Source: Paramicrobacterium sp051513965 | GTDB lineage: Bacteria; Actinomycetota; Actinomycetes; Actinomycetales; Microbacteriaceae | Direction: 5' to 3' | Length of the DNA: 64,000 bases | Assembly: GCF_051513965.1 (NCBI RefSeq) | Contig: NZ_CP195847.1 | Span: 2,356,001 to 2,420,000, forward strand | Part shown: positions 33,103 to 40,640 of the stretch, piece after piece | How the letters are laid out: each line of letters opens with the position of its first letter | Numbering within the stretch: position 1 is the stretch's first letter | Made by a program: the position numbers and the translations under genes | Notes under the pieces: generated by a model | Seen by the model: the letters and a program-made list of their open reading frames with translations, nothing else | Database searches by the model: none | Told to the model about the DNA's origin: nothing

Positions 33103-36100
33103 ATGACCGTTCGATTGAGCCTGCGCGGTGAGAGCCAAGAGTCGTGGCTCCTCAAGGTGGACGACGCGACGACAGTCGCCGAGGTCGCCGAATCGCTGCG
33201 CGTGGATGCCGACACGCTGACGTCCGCCTCGGCCGAGAGCAGCCTCGCCGACGCCGGAGTCCACAGCGGCTCGGTCCTGCCGCTCGTGGCGGGTGACACC
33301 GCGCCGGGCACTCTGCGCCTCGAGTTCATCGGCGGCCCGTTCGCCGGTGAGACGATCGGCCTTCCCCTCGACCGCCCCGTGACCATCGGGCGCGGCGATG
33401 GCGTCGACGTCCAGATCGACGACCCGTTTCTCCTTCCCCACCATCTCTCCCTCACGGTTTCGCTCGGCGAGGAGGGAAAAGGCGGACGCCGCCCCCTGAT
33501 CGCCGCGCTCTCGCCCGAGTCAGGTGCGGACCTCTCGGTCAGCGGTGTGGCGTGCGAGAGCCCGGTCTCGGCGACTCCGGCCGACACGATCCTGATCGGA
33601 AGCAACGCGCTGCGGGTCGGTCTCGCACCGCGATCCGACGCCGACGTCACCCCCGAGTCGCTCGGGATGCGCGGCTTCAACCGCCCGTCGCGGATCAGCC
33701 CGTCGGAGTCCAAGCCCTCCGTCCAGCTGCCGAACGACAAGCCCGAAGATCAGGACAAGTCGCCGATCCCATGGCTCTCCGCTATTCTTCCTGTCGTCCT
33801 CGGCATCACGATGGCGACGCTCTTCGGACGCGTGATCATGCTTCTCATGGCCGCGGCCTCGCCCATCATGGTGATCGGCTCGTACATCACGAACAAGAAG
33901 CTGATGAAACGCAAGGGCGAGCGCACCGAAGAGCAGTGGATCGCCGAGGTTCAGGCTTCTCGAGAACGCATCGAGGAGCTCGTGCGCGAACAGCGTGTGA
34001 ACGCCTGGTATCAGCATCCCGATCCCACCACCATCTGCGATATCGCCACGCGCCCCACATCTCGACTCTGGGAGCGACGGAGAACGGATGCCGACGCGCT
34101 CTGGCTCCGCGTCGGCGTAACCGAGGTCGATCTCGACGTGCAGTTCGAGGGAGGCTCCCAGAAGGACAATCCCGAGGCCCGACGCGTCGGCGTCACCCCG
34201 TCGCCCGTCTCCGCGGACCTCTCCGAAGGTCCCGTCGGCATCGCCGGACCCGATGAGACGATCTCCGGCCTCGCTCGATCGATGGTCTCCGCTCTCGGCA
34301 CACTGAGGTCTCCGCGCGATCTCCAGCTCCTGGTCATCTGCGACGATGCGTCCGAGGCGGACTGGTCATGGACCAGTTGGATGCCGCACACGCAGCTCGG
34401 CGACGATCTCATCGCGCTCATGGGAAACACAGACGATACGCGACGGGAGCACCTGAGGTCCGCCCTCAAGCTCCTGGAGCAGCGTGCGCGCGCGGGCACC
34501 AAGGCGCAGTGGGACACCGAGCTCGTCATCCTCGTCGATGGCGCGCGCCGCTTCCGCACGCTGCCCGGAATGGTTCCGCTGCTGCAGAACGGCACCGACT
34601 ACGGCATCCATGTCATCGCCCTCGACAGCGATCGTTCGCGGTTGCCCGAGGAGTGCCGCTCGGTGATCGTCGCGGACGGCGCCGACCCCACGCTCGCGCG
34701 TTTCGAGAGCGAGGATGTCTTCTATCCGACGGTGCTTCTCGACAGCCTGAGCACCTCGAACGCGGAGCGCATCGCACGCTCGCTCTGCTCGGTTCTGCAC
34801 GTGAGCGGGGTCGGAGACGAGGGGATGCTCCCAACGAGCGTCCGCTACGCCGAGCTGCTGAACGTGGATCTCGAAGACCCGTCGCCGATCGTCTCGCGCT
34901 GGGAGCTCTCGCCACGACAGACATACGTCGTGGTGGGTGCCGGAGCCGACAGCGAGTTCGCGCTCGACATCGTCTCAGATGGGCCTCACGCGCTCGTCGC
35001 GGGCACGACCGGATCGGGTAAGTCGGAGTTTCTGCAGGCTCTCGTCGTCTCCCTGGCGATGGCGAACCGGCCGGACGCCCTCAACTTCGTGCTCGTCGAC
35101 TACAAGGGCGGCTCCGCCTTCGCGGACTGTGAGCGTCTCACGCACACGGTCGGCATGGTGACGAACCTCGATGCACGCGAGACAGAGCGCGCACTCGCCT
35201 CCCTCGACGCCGAGCTGAAACGGCGTGAGCGCGTGCTGCGCGACCTTGAGGCGAAGGACATCGATGCGGCGTGGGCGAAAGACCCGGATGCCTCTGCCGC
35301 ACGCGGCCTCGCCAGGCTGATGATCGTCATCGACGAGTTCGCCGAGCTCAAGACCGAGCTGCCGGAGTTCATCAACGGGCTCGTGCGCATCGCGCGCGTC
35401 GGTCGATCGCTCGGCGTGAACCTCGTCCTCGCCACACAGCGTCCCTCCGGCGTCATCACCCCGGAGATGCAGTCGAACATCAACCTTCGCGTCGCGCTCC
35501 GTGTGACCGACCGGGCTGACTCGAACGACGTCCTCGGCTCCGGTGAAGCGGCGCTGATCAGCCCGTCTACGCCCGGGCGCGGACTCGTCCGGGCGGGGTC
35601 GGCATCGGCTCCCGTCGCTTTCCAGACCGCGCGCGTCGCGGGCATCCGTCCCGGTGTTCACCGCACGGCGCGGGTCCTCCCGCCCAAGGCGAAGATCGAG
35701 TGGAAGACGCTCGGGCTTCCACCGCGCTTCCCAGCCTCACAGCAGCAGTCCGTCTCCGCTGATCCCGACGACACCGACCTGCGCGCGCTCGTGAACGTGA
35801 TCAACGCGGCTGCCACAGAGAGCGGCGTGGCGCGCAACCCGTCTCCCTGGCTGCTGCCACTGCCGGCGGTTCTGCCGCTCGAGCGCCTCACAGAGGAGCC
35901 GATCGACGACGACGAGCTCTTCCTCGGGCTCGAGGACGTTCCGGGCGAGCAGGCCCAGCGCCCGCTCACGTGGAACGTCGTCACCGGATCACACCTGCTC
36001 TTCATGGGCGGTTCCATGTCCGGTCGCACCTCCGCGCTGCGCACCGTCCTCGCGCAGGTGACTCAGAAGTTCTCGCCGACAGACGTGCACATGTACATCG

Positions 36101-37419
36101 CGGACTACGGCAACGGCGGACTCCTCCCGCTGGCCGATGCCCCGCACTGCGGCGCGGTTGTGACCCAGCTGGATCCCGATCGTCTTCCCCGGCTGATGTC
36201 GCGTCTGCTCGAGGACCTGTCGATTCGTCAGAACCGCCTCTCTCGCGCCGGCGTGGGTCACATCACCGAGCAGCGTCGACTCGCTGCAGACGGCGAAGAG
36301 CTCCCCTACATGCTGGTCGTCGTCGACGGTTGGGAGCGCCTCTCGTCGACGCTCGACCCCGACAAGCTCATCATCTTCCGCGACCAGTTCATGCGCGTTC
36401 TGCGCGAGGGGCCTGCCGTCGGCATCCGTGTGATCATCACCGGCGACCGGTCGATTCCCTCGGACAAGGTCGCGGGCTTCATCGACACGCAGTACATCTT
36501 CCCGCTGCGTGACGTGAACGACTACCGCGCCGCGGGCATCCTGATCCGCGAAGTGCCGACGGGCCTTCCGGCCGGCCGTGTACTGTTCGGCGCCGACGGT
36601 GCTGAGGCCCAGTTCGCGGTGCTCGATCGCGATACGAGCGGTGAGGGCCAGACCACCGCGCTGCGCGCCATCATCGAGAAGGTGCGCGACGACGTTGAAG
36701 AATCAGGGCAGACCGCCTCTGGGCCGAAGCCGTTCCGTGTGGATCCGTTGCCGGGCTATTACGCGCTCTCCGCGGCGTACGAGCTCCCCCTGGCCCCGGG
36801 GCGCAGCTCCGCGTTCCCCGTCGTCGGCATCGGCGGCGATGAGCTGTCGCGGTTCACCATCGACTGGCCGCACGAGGGCGGCTTCACCGTCGTGGGGCGC
36901 AGAGGCACGGGACGCTCCAACGCGCTCTCGGTCATCGCCCACCAGCTCGTCTGGCAGAAGAGGCGCGTGCTCGCGGTCGCGCCCGCGCGGTCGATGCTCA
37001 TCGATGTGGCTGCGGCCAGCCGCATCCCGCTTCTCTCAGACCCCGAGACGGAGCTGGAACGACTTCAGGAGGTCGTCGAGTCGATTCCGGGTGACGGTCC
37101 GCTGACGGTCGTGATCGACGACGCAGAGAGGCTGAAGCAGAAACCACTCGAAATGGCTCTCTCTATGATCGGTCACTCAGCCGTCTTCTGTGTGGGCATC
37201 GACGCCGAAGCCGTCACCTCGCAGTTCAGCGGGCCGTATGTCGAAGCGAAGAAGGCGCACTCCGGCATCCTCCTCTCCCCCGAGGTCTCAATCATCGGAA
37301 CTCAGACGTTCGGAACTCAGGTGCCGAAGTTCCTCCTCGGCAAGACGGGGCCCGGAGGTGGAATCCTGTACCGCGACGGCAGCTGGATTCCGACGCGGGT
37401 TCCGGACGTGAAGCAATGA
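33103..37419 (+). CDS. type VII secretion ATPase, EssC/EccC-like, with ubiquitin-like and FHA N-terminus
   Basis: The motor of the T7SS (1438 residues). Residues 1-65 resemble a YukD/EsaB ubiquitin-like fold (SLADAGVHSGSVLPLV at its end). An FHA-type domain covers about 70-175 (TIGRGDGVDVQIDD, then HHLSL). A membrane pair spans 223-262. Three FtsK/SpoIIIE-type ATPase domains follow. Domain 1 is canonical: Walker A GTTGSGKSE (Lys640) and Walker B VIDEFAE (Asp744, Glu745). Domains 2 and 3 have Arg for the P-loop Lys: GGSMSGRTS (Arg975) and GRRGTGRS (Arg1271), as expected for regulatory substrate-binding modules. The FHA layout is nearer to Firmicutes EssC than to mycobacterial EccC. Confidence 0.93.
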   Translation: MTVRLSLRGESQESWLLKVDDATTVAEVAESLRVDADTLTSASAESSLADAGVHSGSVLPLVAGDTAPGTLRLEFIGGPFAGETIGLPLDRPVTIGRGDGVDVQIDDPFLLPHHLSLTVSLGEEGKGGRRPLIAALSPESGADLSVSGVACESPVSATPADTILIGSNALRVGLAPRSDADVTPESLGMRGFNRPSRISPSESKPSVQLPNDKPEDQDKSPIPWLSAILPVVLGITMATLFGRVIMLLMAAASPIMVIGSYITNKKLMKRKGERTEEQWIAEVQASRERIEELVREQRVNAWYQHPDPTTICDIATRPTSRLWERRRTDADALWLRVGVTEVDLDVQFEGGSQKDNPEARRVGVTPSPVSADLSEGPVGIAGPDETISGLARSMVSALGTLRSPRDLQLLVICDDASEADWSWTSWMPHTQLGDDLIALMGNTDDTRREHLRSALKLLEQRARAGTKAQWDTELVILVDGARRFRTLPGMVPLLQNGTDYGIHVIALDSDRSRLPEECRSVIVADGADPTLARFESEDVFYPTVLLDSLSTSNAERIARSLCSVLHVSGVGDEGMLPTSVRYAELLNVDLEDPSPIVSRWELSPRQTYVVVGAGADSEFALDIVSDGPHALVAGTTGSGKSEFLQALVVSLAMANRPDALNFVLVDYKGGSAFADCERLTHTVGMVTNLDARETERALASLDAELKRRERVLRDLEAKDIDAAWAKDPDASAARGLARLMIVIDEFAELKTELPEFINGLVRIARVGRSLGVNLVLATQRPSGVITPEMQSNINLRVALRVTDRADSNDVLGSGEAALISPSTPGRGLVRAGSASAPVAFQTARVAGIRPGVHRTARVLPPKAKIEWKTLGLPPRFPASQQQSVSADPDDTDLRALVNVINAAATESGVARNPSPWLLPLPAVLPLERLTEEPIDDDELFLGLEDVPGEQAQRPLTWNVVTGSHLLFMGGSMSGRTSALRTVLAQVTQKFSPTDVHMYIADYGNGGLLPLADAPHCGAVVTQLDPDRLPRLMSRLLEDLSIRQNRLSRAGVGHITEQRRLAADGEELPYMLVVVDGWERLSSTLDPDKLIIFRDQFMRVLREGPAVGIRVIITGDRSIPSDKVAGFIDTQYIFPLRDVNDYRAAGILIREVPTGLPAGRVLFGADGAEAQFAVLDRDTSGEGQTTALRAIIEKVRDDVEESGQTASGPKPFRVDPLPGYYALSAAYELPLAPGRSSAFPVVGIGGDELSRFTIDWPHEGGFTVVGRRGTGRSNALSVIAHQLVWQKRRVLAVAPARSMLIDVAAASRIPLLSDPETELERLQEVVESIPGDGPLTVVIDDAERLKQKPLEMALSMIGHSAVFCVGIDAEAVTSQFSGPYVEAKKAHSGILLSPEVSIIGTQTFGTQVPKFLLGKTGPGGGILYRDGSWIPTRVPDVKQ

Positions 37420-37435
37420 CGATGGGACGACTGTC

Positions 37436-38005
37436 ATGAACTCAGCTCGCTGCCTCTACTGCGACGCAGATCTGCGTCCGAACACGGCCTACTGTCACGA
37501 GTGCGGGCAGCTCGCCTCGCCACCTCGTGAGCTCATCGCCGCGTCGGACGTCGTGCACCGCGTGATCTCCGGGTCCGCTCCCCACGTCCCGTCGACCCCG
37601 CTGCCCGAGCCGGTCAAGGTGGATGCCGCTGCCGCTCCGGAGCTTCCCGCTCAGCGCGCCGAGCCACCGCGTCACGTCCCCGTGAGTTCGCTCAGTCTCG
37701 TGTTCGGCACGGGCGAGAGGGCCACTGTCTCAGGTGTCGCCATCATCGGGCGCGGTCCGCAGCAGGCCGCTCAGAACGCCGGAGCTCAGCCGGTGATGGT
37801 CAGCGACGCGACGAAGTCCGTTTCGCGCGTTCACGTCACTCTTCGGATCGACGCCGGTCGCGCCACGGTGGAGGACGCCGGCTCGGCTAACGGCACGCGC
37901 ATCGAACGCCAGGGGCGTTCGATCGTCGTGGTGGAGGGACGTCCCGCAGAGGTCCAACCCGGCGATCGTGTCTGGCTCGGCGATATCCCCGCGGATCTTT
38001 CCTAG
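37436..38005 (+). CDS. zinc-ribbon and FHA domain protein, T7SS-associated
   Basis: A 189-residue cytosolic protein downstream of the EssC-like gene (16-bp gap, same operon). An N-terminal zinc ribbon (CLYCDADLRPN, then CHECG) is followed by a Pro/Ala linker and an FHA domain at about 80-185, with the usual phosphothreonine-pocket features IIGRGP, SRVHVTL and GSANGTRI. It should bind a phosphothreonine partner, suggesting kinase control of the secretion system, as in other FHA-bearing T7SS loci. No Ser/Thr kinase gene lies in the window. Confidence 0.88.
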   Translation: MNSARCLYCDADLRPNTAYCHECGQLASPPRELIAASDVVHRVISGSAPHVPSTPLPEPVKVDAAAAPELPAQRAEPPRHVPVSSLSLVFGTGERATVSGVAIIGRGPQQAAQNAGAQPVMVSDATKSVSRVHVTLRIDAGRATVEDAGSANGTRIERQGRSIVVVEGRPAEVQPGDRVWLGDIPADLS

Positions 38006-38019
38006 GCAGACGTGCAACG

Positions 38020-38034
38020 GCGCTGACACAGCGC
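38020..38034. terminator. weak hairpin between convergent genes
   Basis: GCGCTG-ACA-CAGCGC (38020-38034) lies 15 nt after the FHA gene stop and before the convergent immunity gene end; a second imperfect repeat (AGCGT/ACGCT, 38061-38084) overlaps that gene's stop. No T-run. Possible terminator only. Confidence 0.35.
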
Positions 38035-38077
38035 TCCTGAACTCACATCCGGATTGCCTCAGCGTGACCAAACGGTG

Positions 38078-38515
38078 TCAACGCTCGAGCCACGATCTGT
38101 ATTCATCAAGTGCCGTCGGCTTTCCATCCTCAAGATAACTCACGGTGAAGGCGAAAGTGCCGTCTTCCGAGGGAGTCAGCACATTCACGAGCTCCTGGCG
38201 CGGCCCAAGTCCGGCGCTCATCCGGATGATCTGCGGTGTCTCACCGCGTGGAACGATGATCATCGCAAGGGGACGAGCAACACCGGATTCGCGCGAAATC
38301 CCTCGCGGCGCTCCTGACTCTGAGCGCAGAATGACGGGTCGGTCCACGACGCGGACCGACCACGCGACGCTCGCTGAGACTCTCGGCACAAGCTCTGTGG
38401 CGATCGTGACGATGATGTCACCGATTCGCGTATCACTGTCTACCTCGATTTCAACCGGATGGGATTCGTCCGCAGGACTTACGGGGTCTCGGCGAACCAC
38501 TGCGCGATAGCTCAT
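38078..38515 (-). CDS. putative immunity protein, last gene of the toxin operon
   Basis: A 145-residue protein with no signal or membrane segment. Its C-terminal part (GTFAFTVSYLEDG, then ALDEYRSWLE) resembles the strand and D-Y-x-x-x-[LIW] helix of the two larger immunity proteins upstream, so it may be a shortened relative of the EsaG/YezG type. It is the last of three small genes after the toxin, 17 bp downstream of the previous one. Immunity is inferred from position and this partial resemblance. Confidence 0.5.
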   Translation of the reverse strand: MSYRAVVRRDPVSPADESHPVEIEVDSDTRIGDIIVTIATELVPRVSASVAWSVRVVDRPVILRSESGAPRGISRESGVARPLAMIIVPRGETPQIIRMSAGLGPRQELVNVLTPSEDGTFAFTVSYLEDGKPTALDEYRSWLER

Positions 38516-38532
38516 CTTCGGTCGCCGTCAAT

Positions 38533-39654
38533 TCACAGAAGCGAACTCAGATCGCTGCGCTTCCCCTGCCGAAACAGGTCGAAAAGCGTCTCCCGATCGA
38601 TGCTTGATGCTCCGAAGAGTGCCGAGCCGTCTTCCGCGACAATGATCTTTCCACCGCCACGAATCGGGCGCCACACATAAACGGCGCTTTCCTCAGACAG
38701 ATCCTCATGATGGGTGAGCACATCGTTCTGATCGGTTCCCAAACACGTCGCAGCAAGGTCGACAAGCTCAGGATGCCGAGCGAAGAGGCCCGCGACGCTG
38801 GGCGTCGCCGTGACCGCAGTCGTGTACTTGTTCGTGACACCGACGAGCACACCGACATCGACGAGCTCGTAGGCGCTCAGCAGCTGTTCATCCTCTGCCA
38901 TGAAGACGACCTGCGTCGCACCGCCGGTTCCTCCGAACGCTGGCGCAGTCTCTCCAACCTCGACCACCACATTCGACGGCAGCGCACCGGTAAGGCGGTA
39001 TTCGTAAAGGTTGGATTCGGACCGCAGCACGGGTGGGACGGCCGAACGTTCTGATAGCGTCCCGCCACCAACCGTGAACACCCGATCGTTCGGAGTTCCG
39101 AAATGGTCGAGTACGTCCCCGAACACGTCGATAAATTTGGCGACGTCCGTGAACCGCGCCTGAGTTCCCGGCTCGAAACCTCGATTCGGTGGCTGGGCGA
39201 CATTCCGCGGCACAGCGAGAATCTGTCGGCGATCAGCAGTCGGATACCATGCAGGAACATGCTCGAGTGTCCGCGGGAAGGCGTCGAGATCGTCAAGATA
39301 ATCGCGCTCCGTGGGTTCAGCAGAGCCCACAGAGACTTTCTCGTCGAACGAGAAGGCATACGAGAAGTCACCGAGACGGGAGATGTTTACGGTGGCGGTC
39401 AGCCACGCGCCGGTCTCTGACGATGACATTGCCTGTCGAAGCTCTCTGAGAAGATCGGCGTCCTCACTGCCGATCGCTCCAACATGCGCGGTCGTCTGCA
39501 CGCCCTCTTGATCGAGCAGCGCAACACGCGATGCGACAAAGCGGCCCACTTCTGCCCACGTCACGGCGAGCGAGTCCCATTCCTCTGACTGGTGCGCGGC
39601 AAAAATGCGACCAGCGATGGCTTTCTGCAGCTCCATCTGTCGTAGCGCGTTCAT
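38533..39654 (-). CDS. EsaG/YezG-like immunity protein fused to a degenerate TNT-like domain
   Basis: A 373-residue protein. Residues 1-138 resemble DUF600 antitoxins (EsaG/YezG): a helical start, W84-x-TATVN strand, GDFSYAFSFDE and DYLDDLDAFPRTLEHVPAWY. Residues about 180-270 are colinear with TNT NADase domains: LDHFGTPNDRVF, SERSAVPP (Arg203), LYEYRLTGALP and ETAPAFGGTGGATQ. The Gln expected in GQPGGG is Gly242 and no His is found at the catalytic spacing after Arg203, so this copy should be inactive. Residues 275-373 are unassigned. It lies in the immunity block of an effector that has an apparently active TNT domain. Family calls by eye. Confidence 0.6.
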   Translation of the reverse strand: MNALRQMELQKAIAGRIFAAHQSEEWDSLAVTWAEVGRFVASRVALLDQEGVQTTAHVGAIGSEDADLLRELRQAMSSSETGAWLTATVNISRLGDFSYAFSFDEKVSVGSAEPTERDYLDDLDAFPRTLEHVPAWYPTADRRQILAVPRNVAQPPNRGFEPGTQARFTDVAKFIDVFGDVLDHFGTPNDRVFTVGGGTLSERSAVPPVLRSESNLYEYRLTGALPSNVVVEVGETAPAFGGTGGATQVVFMAEDEQLLSAYELVDVGVLVGVTNKYTTAVTATPSVAGLFARHPELVDLAATCLGTDQNDVLTHHEDLSEESAVYVWRPIRGGGKIIVAEDGSALFGASSIDRETLFDLFRQGKRSDLSSLL

Positions 39655-39713
39655 ATTCTCACATCTTCCTGATTGCAGACGTGGGTGGTCGAGAACATCG
39701 TGTTATTCACCCG

Positions 39714-40619
39714 TCAGCTCACCGGTTCCACTCCAAAGATGGACACCATCACTTGGCTCACCATGCTACTGATCAAGCGCTCGACCTTGTCGGTCGTGTC
39801 CTCGTCAGCGACAGTGGTCCCTCCAGCGGCGTCAAGCACGCGACGAAGCTCGTTCGTGTCAGCATGCGCGAGCGTTTCTGCAAACACAGCGGATTCGATC
39901 GCATCAATGAGAACGTCCAGGTCGCCGGCGAGACGAGCTGGATCCTCGAGAGGCAGCCCTCCCGAGCGCGCCTGGTCTGCCAGCACTGACCGCAGATTGC
40001 TCTGTACCGATGCAAAAATCTTGCCCCATGCGTTGTCGTGAGCAACAGCGTCTTCAAACCGTGCGGGAACGCTCATCGGAGCGGCAAGCTTTCGCTCGAT
40101 TTCCGCGGCGTTTGATTCCCACGGCTCGCTTCCCGCTTGCCCGGTCGAACCCGTCATCCATGCCGGGGTGTTCGAAGCGGACCGTGGGAATTCCTGAATG
40201 AACTGACGGTAGTCCTCGAGGGTGGGCGATTCATCGCTCTCTGGCACAGACGAGTCCCGTTGAAGTGGGGCGCCGGGGTGGCCGCCCGCGTAAACCGGTT
40301 CATCGTAGTTGAACGTGAACGCGAAACTCCCATTCGCCTGCACCGCAATCTGAACCGACAGCCAGGTTCCCACTTCTCGGTCGTGCATCGCCTGTTGCAA
40401 TTCCACGACCGGTGTCTCTAGTTGGCTGAACGGCGGCGGACTCTCGAGATCGAGAGGACGTCCGTTCTCGCCCGTCACTCCCCAGCGGAACCAGATCTCG
40501 TCTCCGACGAGGACCGCAGAGACGTCGGCCCTAGCCCATGGCGAGTCTGCACAGGCAGCGATGATGACATCCGCGATCTTCTTCTGAAGCACAGTGTGCT
40601 CTTCGGTGCTCACGCGCAA
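39714..40619 (-). CDS. putative immunity protein, EsaG/YezG (DUF600)-like with helical tail
   Basis: A 301-residue protein directly downstream of the toxin gene (21-bp gap). Residues 1-155 match the pattern of EsaG, the antitoxin of the T7SS nuclease EsaD: helix LQKKIADVIIAACAD, strand EIWFRWGV, GTWLSVQIAV, GSFAFTFNYDEP, then DYRQFIQEFPRSASNTPAWM. The last segment is clearly shared with the next gene, so the two are paralogs. Residues 170-301 are alpha-helical and unknown. It is the likely antidote to the nuclease domain. A TTG start (40619) suits the SD (AAGGTGG) better than the GTG at 40613. Confidence 0.62.
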   Translation of the reverse strand: MRVSTEEHTVLQKKIADVIIAACADSPWARADVSAVLVGDEIWFRWGVTGENGRPLDLESPPPFSQLETPVVELQQAMHDREVGTWLSVQIAVQANGSFAFTFNYDEPVYAGGHPGAPLQRDSSVPESDESPTLEDYRQFIQEFPRSASNTPAWMTGSTGQAGSEPWESNAAEIERKLAAPMSVPARFEDAVAHDNAWGKIFASVQSNLRSVLADQARSGGLPLEDPARLAGDLDVLIDAIESAVFAETLAHADTNELRRVLDAAGGTTVADEDTTDKVERLISSMVSQVMVSIFGVEPVS

Positions 40620-40640
40620 CTAACCACCTTCACCTTTTCG

